This document shows, piece by piece, positions 9,982-18,962 of a DNA stretch of 64,000 nucleotides; within the stretch, counting starts at the first letter, position 1; the number at the start of each line of letters is the position of its first letter. A program made the position numbers and the translations under genes. A model generated the notes under the pieces. That model searched no databases and was not told the DNA's origin. It worked only from the letters and a program-made list of their open reading frames with translations. Source of the stretch: Pseudomonadota bacterium (GTDB taxonomy: Bacteria > Pseudomonadota > Gammaproteobacteria > JAADHS01); NCBI GenBank assembly GCA_021821045.1, contig JAKACW010000018.1, positions 1-64,000 on the forward strand, given 5' to 3'.

Positions 9982-10301
9982 CACAACGCCTCCACCAATC
10001 GCTCCCAGACCCGGGTGAGGTGCTCCGACCGCTCCTTTGAACATCGGCCAATTTCAATCACGTCGGCCACTCGTCGCGACGTATCTCTCATATGCCACTC
10101 AACGTGTTTGCGGTACTGACTGGACCGCGAGTTCGTGGCTCTCACGCTCTTAAGTTCGTTCAGAAGGTCATCGACCTCTTCGTCAATCTCTTCGGAACTG
10201 AGGTCACAAAGCATAAATGTAAATGACAACGGCGCCGCCTGCGCCATCGACACGACACCGATTCCAAGGGAAATCAACAGCGCACCTTTTGCTAACTTCA
10301 T
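9981..10301 (-). CDS. Small secreted protein of unknown function
   Basis: 106 residues. The N-terminus MKLAKGALLISLGIGVVSM then AQAA is a clear signal peptide, cleaved near residue 22. The mature part has an acidic helix (SSEEIDEEVDDLLNELKSV), a basic middle and two cysteines, so it is probably helical and periplasmic. Start: ATG at 10301 with AGAGGTGG upstream; a longer reading to 10352 lacks that. Its stop overlaps the start of the next gene by one base. Placed behind the RND efflux genes, it might act in periplasmic metal handling, but nothing in the sequence proves this. Confidence 0.65.
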   Translation of the reverse strand: MKLAKGALLISLGIGVVSMAQAAPLSFTFMLCDLSSEEIDEEVDDLLNELKSVRATNSRSSQYRKHVEWHMRDTSRRVADVIEIGRCSKERSEHLTRVWERLVEAL

Positions 10302-10411
10302 AAAACCACCTCTCACATTTAATTTCGCAACAACCAACGCATCCGTGCACAAATCGCTTTGTCCGTCATGGCCAAAGCACCCTTAACCTGCGCGTCATTG
10401 AGCACACCGCG

Positions 10412-10720
10412 CTAAAATCGACCAGGCTTTTCCGCCGGCAACACCCAATACACGCCCTGCCCAGCCACGCCGCAGTCGGCGGTGCCTATAGCAGAGATCA
10501 CAGCGTCCACGTCGTGGTCATCCAACAAGACGTCGACACGGATACGCGGCACATATCCCACCACTCGATCCCGAGCGGACAGAAACGGGTCATCGTCGAC
10601 TGGGCTGCCGTGCCCCTCGGCATGACTAAAGGTAAAACCCCGCACTTGGCGGAGATCCCGCAGGCAGTCAGCCAGGTCTTGCTGCACGTTGGCATGAACG
10701 ATTATGACCAAGTTTTTCAT
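10412..10720 (-). CDS. PII-like DUF3240 protein linked to cation efflux
   Basis: 102 residues resembling the DUF3240 family, small PII-like ferredoxin-fold proteins commonly encoded behind CzcA/CusA-type pumps. It opens MKNLVIIVHANVQQDLADCL and has GFTFSHAEGHGS, the region corresponding to the loop around the conserved GHG. The start overlaps the czcA stop by four bases (ATGA) with a GAGGAAAGG site, so translation is coupled to the pump. It may bind metal or adenylates and regulate efflux; this is inferred from context. Confidence 0.75.
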   Translation of the reverse strand: MKNLVIIVHANVQQDLADCLRDLRQVRGFTFSHAEGHGSPVDDDPFLSARDRVVGYVPRIRVDVLLDDHDVDAVISAIGTADCGVAGQGVYWVLPAEKPGRF

Positions 10721-13700
10721 ATCCTTTCCTCCGCGAGGCGCTCTGTTCGACGATCGCTTCGCCCTTCGAGCCAGGCGTATAGCGTCGGCAACAAAACGAG
10801 CGTTAACAATGTCGACGTAGCCAAGCCGCCGATCACCACCACGGCCAAGGGCCGCTGCAACTCGGACCCAGGTCCACTCGCGGCGAGCAGCGGAAGCAGC
10901 CCCAAGCTGGCAATAAGAGCAGTCATCAGCACTGGACGCAGACGCCGCTCTGCACCTTCCTTCACGGCTTCGAGCACCGTGCGCCCCGCCGCCCGCAGCT
11001 GATTGAAATAGGTCACCATCACCACACCGTTCAGCACTGCCACCCCAAACAAGGTGATGAATCCCACGGAAGCGGGTACGGAGAGATACAATCCCGACGC
11101 GAACAGACCGACCACGCCGCCGATTAACGCGAACGGAATGTTCAAAAGTATCAGCCCCGCCTGCCGCAGCGAGCGGAAAGTGGTAAAGAGCATGAGGAAG
11201 ATCAAAACGATGGCGATAGGCACCACCAACGCCAAACGCGCGGCCGCCCGCTGCTGATTCTCGAACTGACCGCCGAAGGTAATATAGTAGCCCTCGGGCA
11301 AATCGACTTCGCGCTCGATCGTCGCACGGACCTCATCCACAAACCCGACCACATCGCGCCCTTCGACGTTGGCCTGAATGACCACCTGACGTTTCGCCGA
11401 TTCCCTGGAGATAACCACCGGACCGTCCACCTCGCGAATATCCGCGAGCATACCCAACGCGACCCGGTCGCCGTCGGGCGTCTCGACCAGCAACGCGGCG
11501 ATATCTTGTGGCGAGGTGCGCGCCTGTTCGGGGTAACGCAAAAGTACACCGACCCGCCGGCTGTCCTCGATTACTTCCGTGATGACCCGGCCACCGACGG
11601 CTACTTCCACCAAGCGATTGATGTCTTCGGCGCTTATGCCAAAGCGGGAAATCGTTTCGGGGCGAATCTCGATCTGCAGATAGATTTGCCCCGATAGCTG
11701 CTCTCGAAACACATCCACCGCCCCGGGAACTTCATTCACGACCTCTTCGATTTGTTTAGACTTCTCCTCCAAAACCGATAGATCGTCGCCGTACAGCTTA
11801 ATAGCCATAGCGGCGCGCACACCCGTGAGCATTTCGGATACCCGCATATCGATGGGTTGAGTAAACGCGTAGTCGATCCCCACAAAGCTATCGAGCCTTT
11901 CGCGGAGCAACGCCTGAAACTCACCCAAGCCAACTGTCCATTCATCCCGTGGTTTGGTGATTAGAAAATTATCGGTTTGGTTCAAATCCATCGGATCCAA
12001 ACGCAACTCGTCGGCACCAGTGCGTGACACCACCCCGATCACTTCGGGCAGATCCATCATGGCTTTCTGATAGGGCTCGTCGAGTTCCAGAGAGCGTTCC
12101 AGCGAAATGCTCGGCAGCTTCTCGATGATGACCACCGTAGTGCCTTCATCCATCACCGGCATGAACTCCTTGCCGATCAGCGGGAAGAGAGCAAGCGACA
12201 CGGCTAGCGCGACGACCGCGCCGCCGACGGCCACCTTTCTACGGCGCAGCGCCCAATGCATAAGCGGCAAGTAGAGCCTTTTCAGAGCGCCCAACAAGCG
12301 ACCTTCGTGCTCGCCGCTGCCGCGCATGAGCAGACTGGCCAGCACAGGGATTACCGTCAGCGACAACACAAGGGAACCGATCAGCGCGAAACTAATCGTG
12401 ACCGCCAAGGGCGTAAACATCTTGCCTTCAAGGCCGGTAAGACTAAACAAGGGAAGAAAAACGATGATTATGATCAAAACGCCCGAAATCACCGGCGTTG
12501 CCACTTCAATTACGGCGCGATAAACGAGGTGAAGGCGGCTGATTCCCGGCTGCGCGCGACTCAGCCGGGTATGAATGTTCTCGACCACCACCACGGCAGC
12601 ATCAACGAGTATTCCGATGGCGATGGCCAGCCCCCCCAAGGACATCAAGTTGGCACCAACCCCAAAGACCCGCATCATCGCAAACGTGAAGAGCACGGAT
12701 AACGGTAGAATCAGCGCCACCGTTAGAGCACTGCGCAGATTGCCGAGCATAACCACCAACACGATCAGAACAAGAATCACCGCTTCTCCAAGCGCTTTCT
12801 CTACGGTCCAAACTGATTCGTTCACAAGCCATGTTCGGTCATAGAAGGGAATGATCTCCACTCCCTTGGGCAAGGCCGGCTTAAGTTGTTCCAATAGCTT
12901 TTTTGTGCCCTCGATAGTGGTACGGCTGTTGGCGCCTTCACGCAGCAGTACCAGGCCCGTCACCACTTCGCCCTCCCCGTCCGCAGTCACCGCACCGTAG
13001 CGGGTAAGCGAGTTGATGCGAACTTGGGCGATATCACGTACATGCACGGGGATACCGTTACGCGTGGCAACGGTTATGCCGCCGATGTCGTCCATAGTGC
13101 GCAGCTGACCGACCGTTCGAACCAGCAATACCTCGTTGTTGCGATTGATTCGATCACCGCCGGCGTTGCGATTATTGGCCAGCAACGCGGCTTCCAGTTC
13201 GTCGAGCCCTACACCGCGTGCAGCCAACGCTTGCGGTTGCGCAACGACTTCGTAGACTTTCACTTCCCCGCCTAGTGAGTTGACATCCGCCACGCCTTCG
13301 ACTCCGCGCAACCGTGGACGGATTATCCAGTCCTGGATATAGCGCAGATCCTGGTTGCTATACCCTTCTCCCGCGACCCTGTACATGTACCCTTCGCCCA
13401 GCGGCGTTGTGATCGGGCCGAGCCCGCCCTCGACGCCTTCGGGCAAGTCGGCCCACACCTGATTGAGGCGCTCGGCCACCTGCTGTCGCGCCCAATAAAT
13501 GTCAGTTCCGTCTTCGAAGTCGATTACGATGACACTCAACGCGTACTTGGTCGTAGATCGCAGCGTCGTCTGCCGAGGCAGTCCCTGCATCTCCACCTCA
13601 ATCGGGAAAGTGATACGGCTCTCAACTTCAGTCGGGGAAAGGCCCGGTGCTTTTACGACCACGCGAACCTGAGGCGCCGAAATTTCGGGAAAGGCGTCGA

Positions 13701-13806
13701 TGGGCAAGGTGCGGAAGGCCCAAATTCCCGCCCCTGAAAGCCCCGAAGCCAGCAACAGAACCATCAACCGCTGGATCAGGGAAAAGCGGATTAACGCGGT
13801 AATCAT
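10717..13806 (-). CDS. Heavy-metal RND efflux pump, inner-membrane subunit (CzcA/CusA family)
   Basis: Proton-driven trimeric exporter that moves metal ions from periplasm or cytoplasm through the CzcB and TolC-like partners. 1029 residues, the usual length. The N-terminal membrane helix is followed by LPIDAFPEISAPQVRV, DFEDGTDIYWARQQVAERL and two large periplasmic loops, with membrane helices at about 335-500 and 860-1020. The helix-4 motif, which correlates with metal specificity, reads IAIGILVDAAVVVVEN (residues about 396-411). This is not the DFG-DGA pattern of Zn/Co/Cd pumps and lacks the AMID/MIEN pattern of Cu/Ag pumps, so the substrate is unclear. Three bases separate it from czcB. 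Confidence 0.92.
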   Translation of the reverse strand: MITALIRFSLIQRLMVLLLASGLSGAGIWAFRTLPIDAFPEISAPQVRVVVKAPGLSPTEVESRITFPIEVEMQGLPRQTTLRSTTKYALSVIVIDFEDGTDIYWARQQVAERLNQVWADLPEGVEGGLGPITTPLGEGYMYRVAGEGYSNQDLRYIQDWIIRPRLRGVEGVADVNSLGGEVKVYEVVAQPQALAARGVGLDELEAALLANNRNAGGDRINRNNEVLLVRTVGQLRTMDDIGGITVATRNGIPVHVRDIAQVRINSLTRYGAVTADGEGEVVTGLVLLREGANSRTTIEGTKKLLEQLKPALPKGVEIIPFYDRTWLVNESVWTVEKALGEAVILVLIVLVVMLGNLRSALTVALILPLSVLFTFAMMRVFGVGANLMSLGGLAIAIGILVDAAVVVVENIHTRLSRAQPGISRLHLVYRAVIEVATPVISGVLIIIIVFLPLFSLTGLEGKMFTPLAVTISFALIGSLVLSLTVIPVLASLLMRGSGEHEGRLLGALKRLYLPLMHWALRRRKVAVGGAVVALAVSLALFPLIGKEFMPVMDEGTTVVIIEKLPSISLERSLELDEPYQKAMMDLPEVIGVVSRTGADELRLDPMDLNQTDNFLITKPRDEWTVGLGEFQALLRERLDSFVGIDYAFTQPIDMRVSEMLTGVRAAMAIKLYGDDLSVLEEKSKQIEEVVNEVPGAVDVFREQLSGQIYLQIEIRPETISRFGISAEDINRLVEVAVGGRVITEVIEDSRRVGVLLRYPEQARTSPQDIAALLVETPDGDRVALGMLADIREVDGPVVISRESAKRQVVIQANVEGRDVVGFVDEVRATIEREVDLPEGYYITFGGQFENQQRAAARLALVVPIAIVLIFLMLFTTFRSLRQAGLILLNIPFALIGGVVGLFASGLYLSVPASVGFITLFGVAVLNGVVMVTYFNQLRAAGRTVLEAVKEGAERRLRPVLMTALIASLGLLPLLAASGPGSELQRPLAVVVIGGLATSTLLTLVLLPTLYAWLEGRSDRRTERLAEERI

Positions 13807-13809
13807 GGC

Positions 13810-14913
13810 TTACTCGCTCCCTTGGTACTGCCAGTGGGACTTGAGTTCAGCGACGCCGGCACTCACGATTTCGGTACCCGCCGCGACACCCGATTCGACG
13901 CGGACCCAGCCATTCGCAGGTTGCCCGACCACGACTTTTACGGGTTCAAACGTATTCGCACCGGTCACCTTAAATAGATAGTTATCATTCCCGCGACGAA
14001 ACACCGCACTTTCAGGCACCATCGATACCGACTGGACTGGCCCCTTTAGTTCCACCTGAACATACGTACCTGGTCGAAGCAGAAGATTCCGATTGTCGAT
14101 CACCACCCGGCCCGTAACGGTCTGGCTTTGCGAATCGACTTCGCCACTCACGGCCTGCAGTTGACCGGTAAATACGCGACCCGGGTAACCCGCGGCTCGA
14201 ATAGCCACATCGCTACCGAGCACAACCTGGTTGACGTTGGCCACCGGTATATGAACGTCCGCCCACAGCACAGTCAGATCCGCCAGGCGAAACGCCGTTT
14301 CGCCTGCCTCCAGCATCTGTCCGATCTCCGCGGACATGTCGAGCACCACGCCATCGGCAGGACTGACGAGCGCGTAATAAGCAATATCATCCGGGTTGTC
14401 GATCGGCGTCTTTATTTGTGTTTCGCTCAGCCCGGCCAACGACAGGGCTCGGCGGCGCTGATCAAGCATGATTCGCGCGGTTTTGTAGTTGCTTTCAGCT
14501 TCGAGCAAACGGCTGTCCGCAACAACACCGTCTTTTCTCAGTTTCTGAACGCGTTGAAACTCGGACTCGACAACGTCAAAACGAGCCAGCGCTTCCAGGT
14601 AGTCCGCGCGCGCCTGACCTAACGTATTGCTACGCAGCGTGGCAAGACTTTGACCCTTGGCAACGGTGCCATACTCTACCGCTTTCAGTTCGGTAACAAC
14701 GCCGTCTACGACCGGAGCAACGCGGAACAGCCGCTGTTGATCGGCTCTCAGGGTGCCATTGACCGTTACAGCGTCACCGATCTGGCGTTCGACGACTTCG
14801 GTGGTACTCAACTTTGCAGTGGCAAGTTGTTGCGGAGTTAGCTCGAGGGCCGTCGCGGATAGCGACAGCGCAACGGCAATCAACGACGCCGAATTTGCGA
14901 GAACATTTTTCAT
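13810..14913 (-). CDS. RND efflux periplasmic adaptor subunit (CzcB-like)
   Basis: Membrane-fusion protein bridging the RND pump and the outer-membrane channel. About 367 residues from the ATG at 14913, which has AGAAGGAAA upstream and overlaps the czcC stop (ATGA); a longer reading to 14997 is unlikely. Signal sequence (LIAVALSLSATALE), then the barrel-sandwich lipoyl halves (APVVDGVVTELKAVEYGTVA and SPADGVVLDMSAEIGQMLEA) around a helical hairpin, then beta-barrel and membrane-proximal domains (GNDNYLFKVTG). No His-rich N-terminal metal-binding extension of the CzcB type is seen. Confidence 0.9.
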   Translation of the reverse strand: MKNVLANSASLIAVALSLSATALELTPQQLATAKLSTTEVVERQIGDAVTVNGTLRADQQRLFRVAPVVDGVVTELKAVEYGTVAKGQSLATLRSNTLGQARADYLEALARFDVVESEFQRVQKLRKDGVVADSRLLEAESNYKTARIMLDQRRRALSLAGLSETQIKTPIDNPDDIAYYALVSPADGVVLDMSAEIGQMLEAGETAFRLADLTVLWADVHIPVANVNQVVLGSDVAIRAAGYPGRVFTGQLQAVSGEVDSQSQTVTGRVVIDNRNLLLRPGTYVQVELKGPVQSVSMVPESAVFRRGNDNYLFKVTGANTFEPVKVVVGQPANGWVRVESGVAAGTEIVSAGVAELKSHWQYQGSE

Positions 14914-16202
14914 TGTTTGTTTCCTTCTAATGCATGGGATTGCGTGGAACTCAACGCGATACCGGCTGAGCGACGCAATTCGGCTGCCTCCAGCCAAGCC
15001 TCGGTAAGCAATTCCAGGTGCCGCAGGCGAGCGTCGAAAAAGGTGTCAACCGCGTCGACGAGGTTGAGTATGTCGACCTGACCTACAGCGAAACCTTTGC
15101 GTGTTAGCTGAAAGATATCTTCCGCAGGGAAGAGTACTTTCATCCGGTACTCTTCCGACTGCTCGATCAAGTGAGCCAGATGAAGATGATTCAAACGCAC
15201 CTGATTAGCCAGGCGAAGTCGCAACGCGTCGCGCTCATACTGTACTTTTTGCTTGTTCGCCTGCGCCGTGTCGATACGCCCCGACCCACGATCCCAAAGC
15301 GGCAGCGTCACCGATACACCCACTGCGGTGACGTCTTGGCGACTTCCTCCTATATAGTCCCGTTCGCGCGACAACCATACTTCCGGGTCAACAACACGAT
15401 TAGCGCGAGCCAGGTCGACGCCGTGGGCGGCGGATTCGATTCCGTGTGTCGCTGCAACCAGAGTAGGATGAAGTTCCAACCGAGACTCCAAATCTGCCAG
15501 GTTCGGTAGGTCCGGAGTACTTTTTAGCGCGGAGAATGTCGGATCGAGTTCACCGAGACTCAGCAGCGTACGAAAGTCTGCCAGCGCCTCGCTGTACTCT
15601 CCCTCCGCCGTTGCAATCGTCTGCATGGCCGTCTCTCGAACGACATCGAGACGCAACCGCTCCAAGCGCGACAGGTCTCCAGCTTGTTCACGACGCAAAC
15701 CGATATTCTGCAGCTCGTCTGCGGCGCGCAGTCGCTCCTCGGCCAAGCGCAGTTCGGCCCCGGCACGTTGCAGAGTATGCAGAGCCCGGGCTGCATCATA
15801 CTCCAGGGCTAAGCGTTGTTGATCAACCTCGGATTCCGCTTGATTGAGGTCCGATCGGGCTTGTTTGCGCGCGTAGGCAATGCGACCGCTTAGCGGTATC
15901 GGCTGTTTGAAAGTGAACTGCGTAAAATCCGTACCACCCTCGCCATCTTCCTTGCCGAGCGTGTTGTCAGCGCCCAGCTCGACGCTGGGATTCGGCCACT
16001 TTCCCGCCTGGTCGAGCATGCCTTTTTGGGCGGCCACCCGGGCGTCAGCCGCCAAGCGTTGCGGAGCCACGGCTAAAGCCCGCTGCGTTGCGGATTCCAA
16101 AGTCCACTCTTGTTGTTGAGCCCTAACACTCGACGCTGCCGCGCATACCAAAAGGCTGACGAACAGCGTGGTCCCCCGTTTCCTAGAACGCCGATGTAAC
16201 AC
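14910..16202 (-). CDS. TolC-family outer-membrane efflux protein (CzcC-like)
   Basis: Outer-membrane channel of the tripartite pump, 430 residues. The signal peptide is TTLFVSLLVCAAASSVRA, followed by the duplicated OEP coiled-coil architecture: ATQRALAVAPQRLAADARVA, GRIAYARKQARSDLNQAE and GVSVTLPLWDRGSGRI. The C-terminal helix-rich end has GFAVGQVDILNLVDAVDTFF. It is first of the three pump genes on the minus strand, preceded by a His-rich membrane protein gene 159 bases upstream. Confidence 0.9.
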   Translation of the reverse strand: MLHRRSRKRGTTLFVSLLVCAAASSVRAQQQEWTLESATQRALAVAPQRLAADARVAAQKGMLDQAGKWPNPSVELGADNTLGKEDGEGGTDFTQFTFKQPIPLSGRIAYARKQARSDLNQAESEVDQQRLALEYDAARALHTLQRAGAELRLAEERLRAADELQNIGLRREQAGDLSRLERLRLDVVRETAMQTIATAEGEYSEALADFRTLLSLGELDPTFSALKSTPDLPNLADLESRLELHPTLVAATHGIESAAHGVDLARANRVVDPEVWLSRERDYIGGSRQDVTAVGVSVTLPLWDRGSGRIDTAQANKQKVQYERDALRLRLANQVRLNHLHLAHLIEQSEEYRMKVLFPAEDIFQLTRKGFAVGQVDILNLVDAVDTFFDARLRHLELLTEAWLEAAELRRSAGIALSSTQSHALEGNKQ

Positions 16203-16361
16203 AACTTTTCTCCCCGTCGCCGTATCCGCCAGCCAGCCATCACTTCGTGGCCGGACGAATCGACGAGCATCAAATATTCAATGAATGTCGCAAAGCGCAC
16301 GCGACCGGCGGTGAAAAACCAGCGGACGTAAACGCACTAGGGTGATCTGTCGGAGATAGAC

Positions 16362-16784
16362 TTAGCGAGGAGGTGCGCGAAGAGGCGGGCGAATCGCCTT
16401 ATCGCGCGATGCAACGAAAGAGATGTTCGAAAGTACCGCCCACCGTTGTCCGTACAACTGCAACGACAGCAGAAAGACAGTCAGAAAAACAAGAATGACC
16501 GGCAGGTCGCCGAATACCTTGGCGGTCTTGAGAACTACCGGGCCGGCGGCGTCGATCTCCAAGCCGGCACCGTGGTGCTCATCGGACGGCTGGGACACGA
16601 TTGTATGGGTTTGCCCAATATGGGCGTGGTCCGTGGCGTCGGCGATCGCGAATGCGCCAGCGTGGGTGTGGTTAACGTGGGAGTGCGGCGATGCCATCTG
16701 CAAAAACGCGAACGCAAACAGTGCGTAACACAGGAAAACCCTGTTTCTACACCGGCTGCGTAACCGTGACAACCCTAAGAGCAC
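16362..16784 (-). CDS. Histidine-rich small membrane protein upstream of the metal efflux operon
   Basis: 140 residues with a GTG start preceded by GGGAG. A first hydrophobic segment (VFLCYALFAFAFLQMA) is followed by a His-rich stretch, SHVNHTHAG then DHAHIGQTH and DEHHG. A second membrane segment (LPVILVFLTVFLLSLQLYG) precedes a basic tail. This layout fits a periplasmic metal-binding loop held at the inner membrane, as seen in DUF2946-like or CzcI/CopQ-like accessory proteins near efflux pumps, but I do not recognise a family with certainty. Same strand as the pump genes and probably cotranscribed. Confidence 0.65.
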   Translation of the reverse strand: MLLGLSRLRSRCRNRVFLCYALFAFAFLQMASPHSHVNHTHAGAFAIADATDHAHIGQTHTIVSQPSDEHHGAGLEIDAAGPVVLKTAKVFGDLPVILVFLTVFLLSLQLYGQRWAVLSNISFVASRDKAIRPPLRAPPR

Positions 16785-16981
16785 TACGCCATCTCCCTAA
16801 GAACCGTAAGCGGTACCAAGTATCGATCAACAACCCAACGACGTCAAGGCGCGTTGGTGCGCTAAAGCGACCTTGCCCTTGATAGCGGCATGGTAATCGC
16901 GAAACCTTAACGCGAGCTTATGCTGTTGCGCCGCACGCCATTAAGAGACACAAACCGTTAGAGTTAGTTCGCGCTGCAATA

Positions 16982-18022
16982 CTAAAAAAGCACTTGAAGC
17001 TGAGCGGACAATGTAACCGCATCGTTGTCCGTTCCGCCGTCGGATTGCGCATAGTCATCATCCCAGCGAAACTCCAGTCCAACGCTTGTGTTATCCATAA
17101 CCGACGATCGCAGCCCGATCGAAAACCGAGACTCCGGCAAACTAAGCGCAACCGCTTCGTCGGTAAATTGCATACCCACGGACACCGTAGACTCGTTGCC
17201 CAAGAAATAAAAATCCATCCCCACCTCAAAATTCAGAGCATATAGTTCTGCGGGGCCTCCCTTAAATGCAAGATCAGCGGCGTTGAATTCCCCGGTATCG
17301 ACATATTCCGCCAACAGCGAAAACGGGCCGTAACGCCCGGTTCCCCGAAGGACAAAACCGCCAACGTACTCCTGAACGGGGGATCCCGTCAGCTCCCTAA
17401 TTACAAATGCTTCGCCAACACTGTTGATGTAGTCAAAACCGACATCGAAACTCAGCTCATTAAGTTCCGCGGCGAACCCGACGCTAAACCCAAAGTGCTC
17501 GATTGAGTCGTCACCCCGGGCCGCCGAGGCAACCTCATTCACCTCGCCGTTGAAAACATAAACCGAACCGTAGAAGCCCTGATAATCGACCCCGAATAGC
17601 AGCGCCGTTTCCCGCGTTTCGGTCAACGAATAGGTCAGAGGATCGGTAATCATATTGACTTGAAGCGTACCGAACGGTACATACTGACGGCCCGCATCGA
17701 TGTGATAACCGTTGTAGGTCAACGCAAGATACGCTTGGTCCAGCTCCCACGGATCGGTACCGTCATCCTCGTGGAGCGCGTACATATGGGCGGAGATAAC
17801 ATCGTTAACCGCCGTGTCGAATCCGAGCTGGGCATAATCGACTCGGATATCGCCTTGATCGGAGTTATCCAGACCTTCGCCGAGGTAACCTTCGACGCGC
17901 ACGTCCGCGTGCAAATCGACACGCTCGGACATATCGTCTAGGGTAATCCCGTTCGATGGAAAAGAGACGAGTGATACGCACCCTCCAACAAACCACGTCC
18001 AAACACGTTTATCCCCGTACAT
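16982..18022 (-). CDS. LbtU-like outer-membrane porin
   Basis: About 346 residues that look like the LbtU family of outer-membrane beta-barrels, described for TonB-independent uptake of legiobactin in Legionella. Supporting stretches are DLHADVRVEGYLGEGLD, the GRQYVPFGTLQVNMITDPLT loop followed by YSLTETRET, alternating amphipathic strands throughout, and a C-terminal strand ending in F (LSAQLQVLF). Signal peptide VWTWFVGGCVSLVSFPSNG. The start at 18022 has GGGGAGGGG just upstream. It lies 145 bases behind znuB on the same strand, pointing to a role in zinc or other metal passage rather than iron (inference). Confidence 0.7.
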   Translation of the reverse strand: MYGDKRVWTWFVGGCVSLVSFPSNGITLDDMSERVDLHADVRVEGYLGEGLDNSDQGDIRVDYAQLGFDTAVNDVISAHMYALHEDDGTDPWELDQAYLALTYNGYHIDAGRQYVPFGTLQVNMITDPLTYSLTETRETALLFGVDYQGFYGSVYVFNGEVNEVASAARGDDSIEHFGFSVGFAAELNELSFDVGFDYINSVGEAFVIRELTGSPVQEYVGGFVLRGTGRYGPFSLLAEYVDTGEFNAADLAFKGGPAELYALNFEVGMDFYFLGNESTVSVGMQFTDEAVALSLPESRFSIGLRSSVMDNTSVGLEFRWDDDYAQSDGGTDNDAVTLSAQLQVLF

Positions 18023-18167
18023 GACACCCCTCCCCAATTTGCAGATATACACCAACGGATTCGTCAAGCAAGATACGACCGCGACATGTCTAACCCTGTC
18101 CCGGAATAACAGCCGGCCTAATGATAGCCTCCTCGGGCCCGGGCCGTAATCCCCAACGGGTCCGCGA

Positions 18168-18962
18168 TTACCGTGGCGACTTGAGCCGCGCCCCGAGCAA
18201 ACCCGCCACGAAAAAGATGCAGGTCCAAATCACGATCATCGGGCCCGCCGGCGCATCCCACCAATATGACCCCATGACGCCCAAGCCGCTGGAGACCACA
18301 CCGACCGCGACGGCGCCCACCGCCATTCTCTCGGGCGTGGCGGACCAGGCGCGCGCGGCCGCCGCCGGGATGGTCAATAGCGAAACCACCAACAGCACGC
18401 CGACGGCCTTCATTCCCAGCGCAATGACCGCCGCGACGACGACCACGAACCCGAGTTCGATGCGTTCGACCGCGATGCCTTCCACGATGGCCAAGTCGCG
18501 ATTGACCGTGGCCGCGATCAAATCCCGCCAGGTGTATGCGAGCCAGGCGAGCACGACGACAGCAACGGCGAACATCAACGCGACGTCGGCCCAACCCACC
18601 GCGAGGATATCGCCGAACAAGTACGCCATGAGATCCATGCGAACCTGCTCCATGAATGCAACGACCACCAAACCCAGCGCCAGGGCGCCGTGAGCCAGAA
18701 TGCTCAACAAGGTGTCGGTGGCGAGCATGCGATAACGCTGCAGCTTGAAAATCGCCAAGGCCAACACCACGCAAAATACTGCAACCGTATAGATTGGTTC
18801 GATGCCGATCAGGATGCCCAACGCCACGCCGAGCAGCGCCGAATGGGACAGCGCGGCGCCGAAGTAGGCCATGCGCCGCCACACGATGAAGCAACCCAAC
18901 GGGCCGGCAATGAGCGCCACGCCGGTACCTGCCAGCAGCGCCCGAATCAGAAATTCATCCAT
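18168..18962 (-). CDS. znuB: Zinc ABC transporter permease ZnuB
   Basis: Membrane component of the ABC-3 metal importer, 264 residues. It has about seven to eight hydrophobic helices with the family pattern [20 protein letters not shown] near the start and the conserved VKAVG-like element [19 protein letters not shown] near the end. The ATG at 18962 overlaps the znuC end by eight bases and gives the usual N-terminus [14 protein letters not shown]; the longer reading to 19079 runs inside znuC and is not used. It partners ZnuC and the divergently encoded ZnuA. Confidence 0.93.
   Translation of the reverse strand: MDEFLIRALLAGTGVALIAGPLGCFIVWRRMAYFGAALSHSALLGVALGILIGIEPIYTVAVFCVVLALAIFKLQRYRMLATDTLLSILAHGALALGLVVVAFMEQVRMDLMAYLFGDILAVGWADVALMFAVAVVVLAWLAYTWRDLIAATVNRDLAIVEGIAVERIELGFVVVVAAVIALGMKAVGVLLVVSLLTIPAAAARAWSATPERMAVGAVAVGVVSSGLGVMGSYWWDAPAGPMIVIWTCIFFVAGLLGARLKSPR

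Noticed and set aside
16785-16981. tRNA or small RNA gene in intergenic gaps
   Set aside because: No T-loop (GGTTCGAAT-like) or cloverleaf pattern found in this or other gaps; rRNA absent too.
18118-18894. 258-residue minus-strand open frame overlapping znuB
   Set aside because: Different frame of znuB with a Gly/Arg/His-rich translation; znuB has clear family motifs.
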